From Sphingobium sp. CAP-1 (GTDB lineage: Bacteria; Pseudomonadota; Alphaproteobacteria; Sphingomonadales; Sphingomonadaceae), in the NCBI RefSeq assembly GCF_009720145.1, contig NZ_CP046252.1, positions 2,560,001-2,624,000 on the forward strand: 64,000 bases of DNA, given 5' to 3'. Each line of letters opens with the position of its first letter. Within the stretch, counting starts at the first letter, position 1. Made by a program: the position numbers and the translations under genes. The notes below the pieces were generated by a model, which worked only from the letters and a program-made list of their open reading frames with translations, searched no databases and was not told the DNA's origin. Below, piece by piece: positions 20,549 through 28,735 of the stretch.

Positions 20549-20564
20549 CATTGTTCCTTGGGTC
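20549..20564 (-). promoter_or_regulatory. quinoprotein-regulon element upstream of TonB receptor 1
   Basis: Minus strand reads GACCCAAGGAACAATG, 95 bases before the receptor start. It matches the element found before the alcohol dehydrogenase, pseudoazurin, cytochrome and other units of the region. Confidence 0.6.
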
Positions 20565-20573
20565 GGACGGCCC

Positions 20574-21944
20574 TCAGAAGAAGAGAATGGCTCCCGCCGC
20601 AATGGCGTCCGACGTTGCCTTGTTGCCGTTATGCGCCTGCGACTTGCTGTTCACATATTCGCCCAGCAGCGTGACCCAGCTATTGAGGCCGTAGCGGACC
20701 TGGCCCACCCAACTGCTGTTCTTGTCGACCAGCGTCGGGTTGGCGATCGCATCGGCGGCGTTGGCATAATCGAGATTGCTTTCGCCATAGCTGCCGCCGA
20801 CCGAGAATTTGCCGAAGGTCGCCAGCCCTTGCAGGTAGAAGCCATGGCTGTCGCGCTTGTTGCCCAGCCCGTCAGTGTCGAACAGGTTGAGCGCGGTCGT
20901 GCCCAGACCCGATGCGTCATAATAGGTGCCGACGACCGTGACCGGCCCAAAGCCGACCTTCGCGCCGACATCCCAGCCCCAGCCGGTATAGTCGGGGCCA
21001 AGGTCGACATTATGCTTCTGGGTGATGCCCGACGCCCACAGGCGCGTCGACACATCGCCGAATTTGCCATCATAGACGAATTTCGCCTGGAAGCCGGGCT
21101 GCTTGTTGGTTTCGGCCGGCCCGGTCAGCGAGGAGAGCGGCTCGAAAATGCCGACGCTGGCGGTGAAGCCACTGAAGCTGGGCGTGGTATAGGTGATCTG
21201 CGGCTGGAAATCGGTGTAGATATAGCCGGTGCCGATCCGCCCCAGCGTCGTGTTGGATGGCGCGACATTGCCCGCCGGGGTGCCGGATGACAGCAGGGTG
21301 ATGTCGTTCAGGATCGATTCGGACTGGAACAGGCCGATATCGCGGCCGATCTTGACCTCGCCGAAGCCTGCCCGGCCGAAGGTCAGGTAAGTCTGGCGGA
21401 AATCGATGCCGGCGGTCTGGAGCGCGCGCGGATTGCCGGCGCTGTTGGCGCCGCCGCCTGCGTAGCTGACAGAGTTGATGCCAGGATACATGCCGAAATG
21501 CGCGCCGACATCCCAGCCGCCCTGCGTCGTCGTCGCCTCGACCTTCAGGAAGCCGGGGAGCAGGCCGTTGCGGACCGCCGACGTGCTGCTGCCCACGGTC
21601 GCGACGCCGCCCGTCACCGTCGTCGTGGCGCTGGGCGTATCGCCATTGTCATGGACGTAGAAGCCATTGACCGAGCCGGAGAATTTCAGCGTCACGTCGC
21701 CGACCTGAAGGCCGACGCCGCTGGGCGTCATGCGCACATAGCCGGCATCGGGCGCGGCTGCCGCAACGGGTGCGGCTTCGGCCGCCTGGCCCTTCACCAG
21801 TTCCTGATATTCGTCGTCGGTCAGGATGCCCTTTTCGTGCAACCGCTTCAGCAGGTCCGCCGTGGTGCCCGCCATCGCCGGTGCTGCCGTGGCGGCGAGC
21901 ATCAGCGCTCCAGCCGCGCTCATCAGGCGCAACGTCCCCTTCAT
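20574..21944 (-). CDS. outer-membrane porin of the alcohol-oxidation cluster
   Basis: 456 residues from ATG 21944, which follows AGGGAGGATGAT. The signal peptide ends at AMA-GTT; next comes a short helical region (TADLLKRLHEKGILTDDEYQ) typical of SLH-less sphingomonad porins, an Ala/Pro linker, then a beta-barrel rich in alternating hydrophobic strands ending AAGAILFF with terminal Phe. It should let small substrates such as alcohols cross the outer membrane. It has its own upstream copy of the quinoprotein-regulon element, so it is likely induced with the dehydrogenase. Confidence 0.8.
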   Translation of the reverse strand: MKGTLRLMSAAGALMLAATAAPAMAGTTADLLKRLHEKGILTDDEYQELVKGQAAEAAPVAAAAPDAGYVRMTPSGVGLQVGDVTLKFSGSVNGFYVHDNGDTPSATTTVTGGVATVGSSTSAVRNGLLPGFLKVEATTTQGGWDVGAHFGMYPGINSVSYAGGGANSAGNPRALQTAGIDFRQTYLTFGRAGFGEVKIGRDIGLFQSESILNDITLLSSGTPAGNVAPSNTTLGRIGTGYIYTDFQPQITYTTPSFSGFTASVGIFEPLSSLTGPAETNKQPGFQAKFVYDGKFGDVSTRLWASGITQKHNVDLGPDYTGWGWDVGAKVGFGPVTVVGTYYDASGLGTTALNLFDTDGLGNKRDSHGFYLQGLATFGKFSVGGSYGESNLDYANAADAIANPTLVDKNSSWVGQVRYGLNSWVTLLGEYVNSKSQAHNGNKATSDAIAAGAILFF

Positions 21945-22015
21945 ATCATCCTCCCTCTGTTCCGCCGGCTTGTGCCCGGCTGGGGCGGAGAGTGCGGCGG
22001 AAGGCGAGGCCAAGA

Positions 22016-22031
22016 AATTGGACTTAGGTTC
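22016..22031 (-). promoter_or_regulatory. quinoprotein-regulon element upstream of the porin (divergent copy)
   Basis: Minus strand reads GAACCTAAGTCCAATT, 72 bases before the porin start. It fits ACC-N-AAG-N3-CAAT but deviates at two positions from the other copies. Confidence 0.45.
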
Positions 22032-22055
22032 TCATCCTTTCGGACATGAGACGAA

Positions 22056-23012
22056 TCAGGGGGCGGCGACGATGCCCCACGGCGCCGCGCCGACGGGGAT
22101 TGTGCCGACCACCGCGCCCCTGGCCAGGTCGATCACCGATATATTGTCCGAAAGGCCATTGGCGCTGTAGGCGCGGGTGCCGTCGGCGCTGATTGCGACA
22201 TGCCAGACCCGCTTGCCGACCGGCACATAGGCGCGCACCGTGCGCGTCGCGACATCGACCAGCGCGACATGATCCGCCCGGCCCAGCGCGATCACCGCGG
22301 TCTTGCCGTCGGGGGTGAAACGGATGCCGCAGGGCAGGATCTTGTGATCGGGGACGCCGGGGATGGTGAAATGCAGCGTTTGCGTCACGCTGCGCGTGGC
22401 GGTGTCGATGATCTGCACCGTGCCGCCCACTTCTGCCGCGACCCAGAGTTGCGCGCCGTCGGCGGTGAATTCGACATGGCGCGGGCGCAGGTCGACCGGT
22501 GTTTCGGCGACCATCGCTTTCGCCGCAATATCGACCCAGTTGACGACATTATCCTCTTCGGAGGTGACGGCGACCCATTGGCCGTCGGGACTTTGCGCCA
22601 CCCCCTCCGGCTCGCCGCCGACATCGACCTGAAAGGCGACGGTGCGGCTGGCCAGGTCGATTGCAGTCAGCGCGGCATTATCCTCATTGGCGACGAACAG
22701 CATCCTGCCGTCGCGCGATAGGAAGAATTGCTCCGGGTCTTGACCGGATGGCAGTTCGGCCACGACCTTGCCGGTCGCGCGGTCGATCACCTGCACCGCA
22801 TGATCGAGACTTGCGCAAAGGTAGAGAAATTTTCCGTCCTTCGACACGGTGATGCCACGCGGCCGGCCGCCGACCTTCCATGTCGCCGTCACCGCGCCCG
22901 ATGCCGCATCGATCACGCTGATGCTGTCGCCGCGCTCGTTGGAGACATAGAGGGTTTCCGCCTGCGCGGCGGCGGGCAGCAGCAACAGCCCGGCCATGAC
23001 GATGCGTTTCAT
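22056..23012 (-). CDS. YncE-like periplasmic beta-propeller associated with PQQ-dependent catabolism
   Basis: 318 residues from ATG 23012, placed by GAGAGGAAGAG just upstream; a signal peptide ends at AQA-ETLYVSN. The rest is a seven-bladed propeller of about 42-residue repeats (for example YVSNERGDSISVIDAASGAV, LFVANEDNAALTAIDLASRT and AYSANGLSDNISVIDLARGA). This is the family annotated as PQQ-dependent catabolism-associated beta-propeller, found beside quinoprotein alcohol dehydrogenases. Its molecular role is unsettled; E. coli YncE, which sits beside the PQQ receptor gene yncD, is a relative. Confidence 0.88.
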   Translation of the reverse strand: MKRIVMAGLLLLPAAAQAETLYVSNERGDSISVIDAASGAVTATWKVGGRPRGITVSKDGKFLYLCASLDHAVQVIDRATGKVVAELPSGQDPEQFFLSRDGRMLFVANEDNAALTAIDLASRTVAFQVDVGGEPEGVAQSPDGQWVAVTSEEDNVVNWVDIAAKAMVAETPVDLRPRHVEFTADGAQLWVAAEVGGTVQIIDTATRSVTQTLHFTIPGVPDHKILPCGIRFTPDGKTAVIALGRADHVALVDVATRTVRAYVPVGKRVWHVAISADGTRAYSANGLSDNISVIDLARGAVVGTIPVGAAPWGIVAAP

Positions 23013-23079
23013 TCTCTTCCTCTCCCGGCGCTTCATCTTGTCCCAAGGGTCTATCCGCAGGGCGCCGGCTAAGGGATTA

Positions 23080-23095
23080 TACCAATGGACAATGG
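23080..23095 (+). promoter_or_regulatory. quinoprotein-regulon element upstream of cytochrome c-550
   Basis: Reads TACCAATGGACAATGG, 66 bases before the cytochrome start, in the 149-base divergent region shared with the beta-propeller gene. A second, weaker relative (GTCCCAAGGGTCTATCC, 23040-23056) lies 28 bases from the propeller start and may serve that gene. Confidence 0.55.
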
Positions 23096-23161
23096 GGGCG
23101 CGGCCCGCCCTTGCCTACACTGACCGGCATCAGGGGAAAACCGACCGGGTGAGGATTTGGA

Positions 23162-23590
23162 ATGAGGAACATGGGTAGGGTCGCGTTGCTGGCCGCCATC
23201 GCCACGCTGGGCATGACCGCGACAAGTGCATTGCTGGCGCATGGCGATGTGACGCCGCAGGCGGTGGACACGTCCGCGCTGCCGGACATCGGCGACGCAT
23301 GGCTGGAAAAAAACCCCTATAGCGGCAACGCCAAGGCGATCGAGATCGGCCAGTCGGCCTATGGCCAGAATTGCGCGCGCTGCCATGGCCTGGACGCGGA
23401 AAGCGGCGGCATCGCCCCCGACCTGCGCTATCTGGAAGCAGGCGAGTCGGGCGACCAGTGGTTCGCTGAACGCTTCCGTCACGGTTCCAGCCATGACGGC
23501 AAGGTCTATATGCCGCCCTTTGGCGACGTGCTGGGCCAGAAGGCCGGCTGGGCGATCCGCGCCTGGCTCGAAACCAAGCACGAAGGCTGA
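23162..23590 (+). CDS. pedF: periplasmic cytochrome c-550 (PedF-type)
   Basis: 142 residues. The signal peptide ends at LLAHGD, followed by the conserved ALPDIGDAWLEKNPYSGN block of PedF-type cytochromes. The haem site is CARCH (Cys71, Cys74, His75) and Met117 in VYMPPFGD is the likely second axial ligand. In the related Pseudomonas systems this cytochrome takes electrons from the quinoprotein alcohol dehydrogenase. It is the first gene of a plus-strand run with the binding protein and the dehydrogenase, 5 bases before the next gene. Confidence 0.9.
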   Translation: MRNMGRVALLAAIATLGMTATSALLAHGDVTPQAVDTSALPDIGDAWLEKNPYSGNAKAIEIGQSAYGQNCARCHGLDAESGGIAPDLRYLEAGESGDQWFAERFRHGSSHDGKVYMPPFGDVLGQKAGWAIRAWLETKHEG

Positions 23591-23595
23591 TCGTC

Positions 23596-24459
23596 ATGCT
23601 GTCGCGGCGGCGACTGATCGGCGGGGCGGGGGCGGCGCTGGCGCTTGGGCTGATGCCCGGCGGCCTTGACGCCGCCCCGCTCGCCAGGGTCAAGGCGCTC
23701 GGCTCTATCCGGGTGGTGGTCTATCAGAATAATCGCCCCTGGTCGTGGGAGGAGGGCGGCAAGCTGGTCGGCCTCGACGTTGATCTGGCGCAGGCGATCG
23801 CAACGAAGCTGGGCGTGCGTGCCGACATCGCGCAACTGGTGGCCGACGAAAGCGCCGACGATGATCTGCGCAACGGCGTGTGGAAGGGCGGGTTGCTGGG
23901 TTTCACCCCCGGCGACCTGATGCTCCATGTGCCATTCGATCGCACCTTCGCTGCCCGCAACGATCAGGTCGCGATCATCGCCCCCTATTATCGGGAGAGC
24001 TTCGGCCTTGCCGGTGGCAGCGGCATGGCGGTGGAAGCCATGCCGGCCGAATGGAAAGGGCGCAAGCTGGCGGTGGAGCTGGACAGCATCCCCGATTTCT
24101 ACCTGATCGGCAGCTTTGGCGGCATATTGGCCAGGGATGTGACCCATTTCATGAGCGGGTCGGAGGCAGTGGCCGCAGTGACTCAGGGCAAGGCCGACGC
24201 CGTCCTCGCCAGCCGCGCCCAGATCGAGGAAGGGCTGCATCGTGCCGGCGATGGCGCGGGCAGGATCGCGCTGCGCAAGGGGCCGTTGCCAGCCTTCGCC
24301 TCGCCCGGCTGGGACATCGGCATGGCCGTCAAGGAAAATAGCCGCACGCTGGGCGACGCGGTGGAGGAAATCACCACCGCCATGGCGACCAGCGGCGAAA
24401 TGAAGGCGCTGTTCGCGCGCTATGGAGTCACCTGGACGCCGGCGAACGCGGCGGCGTGA
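23596..24459 (+). CDS. quinoprotein dehydrogenase-associated periplasmic binding protein
   Basis: 287 residues with signal peptide and an SBP-bac-3 fold (type II amino-acid-binding-like). The N-terminus VKALGSIRVVVYQNNRPWSW and C-terminal SPGWDIGMAVKENSRTLGDA match the group annotated as quinoprotein dehydrogenase-associated probable ABC substrate-binding protein. No permease or ATPase gene accompanies it, so a role in electron-transfer assembly rather than transport has been proposed for the family; the ligand is unknown. It is co-oriented with the cytochrome gene, and the dehydrogenase follows after 97 bases. Confidence 0.88.
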   Translation: MLSRRRLIGGAGAALALGLMPGGLDAAPLARVKALGSIRVVVYQNNRPWSWEEGGKLVGLDVDLAQAIATKLGVRADIAQLVADESADDDLRNGVWKGGLLGFTPGDLMLHVPFDRTFAARNDQVAIIAPYYRESFGLAGGSGMAVEAMPAEWKGRKLAVELDSIPDFYLIGSFGGILARDVTHFMSGSEAVAAVTQGKADAVLASRAQIEEGLHRAGDGAGRIALRKGPLPAFASPGWDIGMAVKENSRTLGDAVEEITTAMATSGEMKALFARYGVTWTPANAAA

Positions 24460-24464
24460 CGGCC

Positions 24465-24481
24465 GACCAAAGGTTCAATTG
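24465..24481 (+). promoter_or_regulatory. quinoprotein-regulon element upstream of the alcohol dehydrogenase
   Basis: Reads GACCAAAGGTTCAATTG, 75 bases before the dehydrogenase start, directly after the stop of the binding-protein gene. It implies that the dehydrogenase has its own promoter in addition to read-through. Confidence 0.65.
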
Positions 24482-24556
24482 CTGCGCTCGCTGCGCAGCA
24501 TATTCTGCACAAAGACGGGGGGCGTAGAGCGCCCGTTTTCACGAGGGAGGATGGTT

Positions 24557-26296
24557 ATGAAGGGACCGATGATGCGCGCGCTGTCGGGCGCTGCCGCACT
24601 GTCGCTGGCGGTTGCCGCGGCGCCGTTGCTGGCGCAAGGGCCGACCGATGCGGATCTGATGAACGATGCAAAGTCGACGGGCGACGTGCTGACCTATGGC
24701 ATGGGACCGCAGGCGCATCGCTTCAGCACCCTCAATGCCGTCAACAGCGGCAATGTGGCAAAGCTGGTGCCGGCCTTCGCCGCCTCGCTCGGTGGCGAAA
24801 AGCAGCGCGGGCAGGAAGCGCAGCCGCTCGTCTATGACGGCACCATCTATGTGACGGGCAGCTATTCGCGCCTGTTCGCCTTCGACGCCCGCACCGGCGA
24901 GGAAAAATGGCAATATGACGCCCGCCTGCCCGACGGCATCATGCCCTGCTGCGACGTGGTCAACCGCGGCGCCGCCATCCATGGCGACAAGATCATCTTC
25001 GCGACGCTGGACGCGCGTCTCGTCGCATTGAACCGCAACACCGGCAAGGTGATCTGGAACAAGCAGATCGCCGACTACAAGGATGGCTACAGCGCCACGG
25101 CCGCGCCCCTGATCGTCAAGGGCATGGTCATCACCGGCAATTCGGGCGGCGAATTTGGCATCGTCGGCGCAGTCGAGGCCCGTGACGTTAACACCGGCGA
25201 GCTGATCTGGCACCGCCCGGTGATCGAAGGCCATATGGGCACGCTCAAGGGCAAGGATAACGGCATCACCGGCAAGCTCAACGCCACCTGGCAGGGTGAC
25301 TTGTGGAAGAGTGGCGGCGGCGCGACCTGGCTGGGCGGCACCTACGACCCGGAAACCAACCTGCTTTTCTTCGGCACCGGCAACCCCGCGCCCTGGAACA
25401 GCCATTTGCGTCCCGGCGACAATCTCTACACCGCCTCGACGCTGGCGATCGATCCCGACACCGGGGTCATCAAATGGCATTATCAGACCACGCCGCATGA
25501 CGGCTGGGACTTTGACGGGGTGAATGAATTCATTCCCTTCGACGCCACCATCAATGGCAAGCCGATGAAGCTGGGCGCGAAAGCCGACCGCAACGGCTAT
25601 TTCTTCGTCCTCGACCGCACCAATGGCAAGTTCATCAGCGCCAGCAAGTTCGTGATGCAGACGACCTGGGCCGATGGCTTCAACAAGGCCGGCAAACCCA
25701 ATTACATTCCCGAAGGTCGTCCGCCAGCGCCCGGTGAGGGCAAGGGCAAGCCGGTATTCGCTTCGCCATCTTTCCTGGGCGGCAAAAACTGGATGCCGAT
25801 GGCCTATAATCAGGACAGCGGCCTGTTCTACATCCCGTCCAACGACTGGGGCATGGACATCTGGAACGAGCCGATCGCCTACAAGAAGGGGGCGGCCTAT
25901 CTGGGCGCCGGCTTCACCATCAAGCCGATCGCGGAGGATCATATCGGCGCCCTGCGCGCGATGGACCCCAAGACCGGCAAGATCATGTGGGAATATAAGA
26001 ACAAGGCGCCGCTGTGGGGCGGGGTGCTGACCACCGCCGGCAATCTCGTCTTTACCGGCACGCCCGAAGGCTATCTCAAGGCGTTCGACGCCAAGACGGG
26101 CCAGGAATTGTGGAAGTTTCAGACCGGCTCCGGCGTGGTCGGATCGCCCATCACCTGGGAACAGGATGGTGAACAATATGTGGCGGTGATGTCCGGCTGG
26201 GGCGGCGCGGTGCCGCTGTGGGGCGGTGAAGTCGCCAAGAGCTTCAAGGACATCAACCAGGGCGGCGCGCTCTGGGTGTTCAAGCTGCCGAAGTAA
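24557..26296 (+). CDS. PQQ-dependent alcohol dehydrogenase, predicted lanthanide type (PedH/ExaF-like)
   Basis: 579 residues from ATG 24557, which is 6 bases after GGGAGG; an ATG two codons earlier has no spacing from that site. Signal peptide ends at PLLA-Q. The mature enzyme is an eight-bladed propeller (repeats such as LFAFDARTGEEKWQYD and LKAFDAKTGQELWKF). The vicinal disulfide cysteines are Cys131-Cys132 (IMPCCDVV). At the active site WDFDG gives the catalytic base Asp318 and, two residues on, Asp320. The calcium enzymes (MxaF, PedE, ExaA) have Ala or Ser at the second place, while XoxF and PedH have Asp, which coordinates the lanthanide. The enzyme oxidises short alcohols in the periplasm; substrate range is not readable. 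Confidence 0.95.
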   Translation: MKGPMMRALSGAAALSLAVAAAPLLAQGPTDADLMNDAKSTGDVLTYGMGPQAHRFSTLNAVNSGNVAKLVPAFAASLGGEKQRGQEAQPLVYDGTIYVTGSYSRLFAFDARTGEEKWQYDARLPDGIMPCCDVVNRGAAIHGDKIIFATLDARLVALNRNTGKVIWNKQIADYKDGYSATAAPLIVKGMVITGNSGGEFGIVGAVEARDVNTGELIWHRPVIEGHMGTLKGKDNGITGKLNATWQGDLWKSGGGATWLGGTYDPETNLLFFGTGNPAPWNSHLRPGDNLYTASTLAIDPDTGVIKWHYQTTPHDGWDFDGVNEFIPFDATINGKPMKLGAKADRNGYFFVLDRTNGKFISASKFVMQTTWADGFNKAGKPNYIPEGRPPAPGEGKGKPVFASPSFLGGKNWMPMAYNQDSGLFYIPSNDWGMDIWNEPIAYKKGAAYLGAGFTIKPIAEDHIGALRAMDPKTGKIMWEYKNKAPLWGGVLTTAGNLVFTGTPEGYLKAFDAKTGQELWKFQTGSGVVGSPITWEQDGEQYVAVMSGWGGAVPLWGGEVAKSFKDINQGGALWVFKLPK

Positions 26297-26316
26297 AGGA
26301 TCAAGGCAATGATCGT

Positions 26317-26390
26317 CATGGGACGCGGACATTATGCGCAAACAGCCCCGGCCATCCCGCCCGGCGCGATGCGGTTTGCCGCGTCCCATG
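26317..26390 (+). repeat. 12-bp inverted repeat between the dehydrogenase and the response regulator
   Basis: CATGGGACGCGG (26317-26328) is exactly complementary to CCGCGTCCCATG (26379-26390), with 50 bases between. There is no T-run. In the mRNA this would form a stable stem just before the regulator gene, and could stabilise the dehydrogenase message or lower regulator expression. Confidence 0.6.
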
Positions 26391-26452
26391 GCTTGACCGA
26401 TCATCCGACGCAGGGGCATGATATGGGCCATTATATGGGCGGGGAAGCGATC

Positions 26453-27091
26453 ATGGAGCGGGTGCTGATCATCGACGATCACCCCCTGGTGCGCGACGGG
26501 TTGCGCAGCGTGATCGCGATCAGTTTCGACAATATCGAGATTTTCGAGGCGGCCGGTCTGGAAGAGGCGGTCGCTACGCTGGAAAAGCAGGATAATTTCG
26601 ATCTCATCCTGCTCGACCTCAATATTCCCGACGTGCGGCGGCTCGATGGCCTGAAACTGCTGCGCGATCGTTTTCCGATTCTGCCGGTGGTGATGGTGTC
26701 GGGCGCGTTCGACCGCGCCATCGTGCAGGAGGCTCTGGCCGCCGGCGCGGCCGGCTTCATCCCCAAGTCGCTGAAACGCAGTGCCATCGTCGATGCGCTG
26801 CACCGCGTCGTTTCAGGCGAAATCTATCTGCCCGAAACCATGGGGGAGGGCGCTGCCCCCTCCGCCGAGGAAGATGACATCGCCCGTCGCATCGATAGCC
26901 TGACGCCGCAGCAAAAGACGGTGCTGGGCCATCTGGTCAACGGCCGGCTCAACAAGCAGATCGCCCACGACCTCAACGTGTCGATGACCACGATCAAGGC
27001 GCATGTGTCCGCTATCCTGCAAAAGCTGGGCGTGCTGAGCCGCACACAGGCCGTCATCAAGGCGAACCGGGTGCATTTCGGCGAAGAATGA
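26453..27091 (+). CDS. LuxR-type response regulator (AgmR/ErbR-like)
   Basis: 212 residues from ATG 26453. Receiver domain with acidic pocket Asp8-Asp9, phosphorylation site Asp55 (LILLDLNIPD) and Lys in FIPKSLKR. The C-terminal LuxR helix-turn-helix (LTPQQKTVLGHLVNGRLNKQ, then IAHDLNVSMTTIKAHV) follows. In Pseudomonas a regulator of this type, AgmR/ErbR, controls the ethanol-oxidising quinoprotein. Position right after the dehydrogenase gene makes it the likely regulator of the region; its presumed partner kinase is at 28736-30967. An upstream in-frame extension from 26309 is not family-like. Confidence 0.9.
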   Translation: MERVLIIDDHPLVRDGLRSVIAISFDNIEIFEAAGLEEAVATLEKQDNFDLILLDLNIPDVRRLDGLKLLRDRFPILPVVMVSGAFDRAIVQEALAAGAAGFIPKSLKRSAIVDALHRVVSGEIYLPETMGEGAAPSAEEDDIARRIDSLTPQQKTVLGHLVNGRLNKQIAHDLNVSMTTIKAHVSAILQKLGVLSRTQAVIKANRVHFGEE

Positions 27092-27109
27092 TCGCCGGGG
27101 CGTGCCCCC

Positions 27110-28693
27110 TCAGGCCTTCGCCGCCAGCGCCCCCAGTTCCTCTATATCCAGGTCACGCTCCAGTTCGTGCAGTGTTTCCTCGTCAATGTCGCCATTGCGG
27201 TGGAGCCGCAGCAATTCCGCCCGGCCCGCCGCCACCGCCTGCAATATCAGGTCGAAATGGGCGTGGAGCCGATCGGCGAAATCGGCTTCCTGCCCGGCAT
27301 AGGCGGTCGCTATACTGGCGTGGCGGGTATAGCGGTCGAGCAGGCGCGGGTGGAGCAGCGTGCCGTCCACATCATAGGCGTGGCGTTCGACGATGATCAG
27401 TTGCGCCCGCGCCATGGCGGCCTCGGCCTCGCTCATCGTCATTCGCGCCCGGTCGCTTTCCGGCTCCTCCAGTTTCACCAGCCGGATTACCGCGCCCAGC
27501 GTCGTCCCCTGGATCAGCACCGTGCCGATGATGACGGCAAAGGCCGTCACCAGGATGAAGTCGCGACCGGGAAAATTCTCCGGTACGCTCAGTGCCACCG
27601 CCAGCGTTACCACGCCGCGCATCCCGGCCCAGCCCAGCACCGTCGCCGCCCGCGCGCCGATCGGCGTATAGCGGCGCAGGCCCAATCCACGCAGCAGGCG
27701 GATCATGGCGTCCGATCCGAATACCCAGATGAACCGCACGGCCGTCAGTGCCGCCAGAATCGCCAGCACCGGCCCGGCCATCTCCGCCAGCACCACATGG
27801 AATCCGCCGACCCGGTCGATCACCCCGCGCAGCGACGATCCGATCAGCAGAAAGACGAACGCCTCCATCAGGAAGATCATGACCGCCCAGAAAGCGGTGC
27901 CGTTCATCCGCACCGTCGCGGTGAATACGACATGCTGATACCAGCCGCAGATCAGGCCGGTGGTGACGGTCGCGATCACACCCGACAGATGCCCGCTTTC
28001 CGCCAGCAGATAGGATGCCCAGGGCGCCAGCAGGGATGATGCGATCATCAGATAATTGTCGTTCAGCTTCGGCGCCAGCACCACCCAGGCCGCGCCGACC
28101 GCAGCACCGACCAGCGCGCCGCCGATCGCCAGCAGGGCAAAGCTCTGCACCGCATCGACCAGGCTGAACGCCCCGGTCATGCCCGCCGCCACCGCGAAGC
28201 GGAACAGGACGAGGCCGCTGGCGTCGTTGAACAGGCTTTCGCCTTCCAGCAGGATCGACAGCCGGCGCGGCAGATGTACATTCTGCAACACCGCGCGCGC
28301 CGACACCGCATCGGGCGGCGCGACGATCGCGCCCAGCGCGGCGCAGGCGGCCCAGGGCAGCGACGGCACCAGCATATGCGCCACCAGCGCGATGGCCGTC
28401 GTGGTGAATATGACCGCCCCGACCGCCAGGGCGATGATCCCCAGCATATGGCGGTGGAGATGGCGCAGCGCGATGAACCACGCGCCGTCCATCAGCAGCG
28501 GCGGCAGGAAGATCACCAGCACCAGTTCCGGGTCGAGCGATATGACCGGCAGCCCAGGCAGAAAGGCGAAGAGCGCGCCGCCGGTCAGCAGCGCGACGGC
28601 GGGTGGCAGGCCCAGCGCGCGCGCCGCATAATGCAGCAATATGATCGCCAGCAGCATGGCGATCACCAGTTCGAACATTTGCATCGAGTTCAT
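27110..28693 (-). CDS. CPA1-type Na+/H+ antiporter
   Basis: 527 residues: about 12 membrane helices to residue 400, then a cytoplasmic tail of about 120 residues (ERHAYDVDGTLLHPRLLDRY and an acidic end). The helix VAPPDAVSARAVLQNVHLPR with FNDASGLVLFRF contains the Asp pair of the cation site in monovalent cation/proton antiporters. It exchanges Na+ or K+ for protons in the inner membrane. It lies between the regulator and the kinase genes but has no evident link with alcohol oxidation, and may be only a neighbour. Confidence 0.9.
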   Translation of the reverse strand: MNSMQMFELVIAMLLAIILLHYAARALGLPPAVALLTGGALFAFLPGLPVISLDPELVLVIFLPPLLMDGAWFIALRHLHRHMLGIIALAVGAVIFTTTAIALVAHMLVPSLPWAACAALGAIVAPPDAVSARAVLQNVHLPRRLSILLEGESLFNDASGLVLFRFAVAAGMTGAFSLVDAVQSFALLAIGGALVGAAVGAAWVVLAPKLNDNYLMIASSLLAPWASYLLAESGHLSGVIATVTTGLICGWYQHVVFTATVRMNGTAFWAVMIFLMEAFVFLLIGSSLRGVIDRVGGFHVVLAEMAGPVLAILAALTAVRFIWVFGSDAMIRLLRGLGLRRYTPIGARAATVLGWAGMRGVVTLAVALSVPENFPGRDFILVTAFAVIIGTVLIQGTTLGAVIRLVKLEEPESDRARMTMSEAEAAMARAQLIIVERHAYDVDGTLLHPRLLDRYTRHASIATAYAGQEADFADRLHAHFDLILQAVAAGRAELLRLHRNGDIDEETLHELERDLDIEELGALAAKA

Positions 28694-28735
28694 GGCGCGA
28701 ACTTAGCGTCGGCGCAGGGCAGCGCCAAGCCGGTC

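Noticed and set aside
20455..20573. Possible cobalamin riboswitch before the BtuB-sized TonB receptor
   Set aside because: The 119-base gap lacks the conserved B12-box sequence and holds only the porin terminator and the quinoprotein-regulon element.
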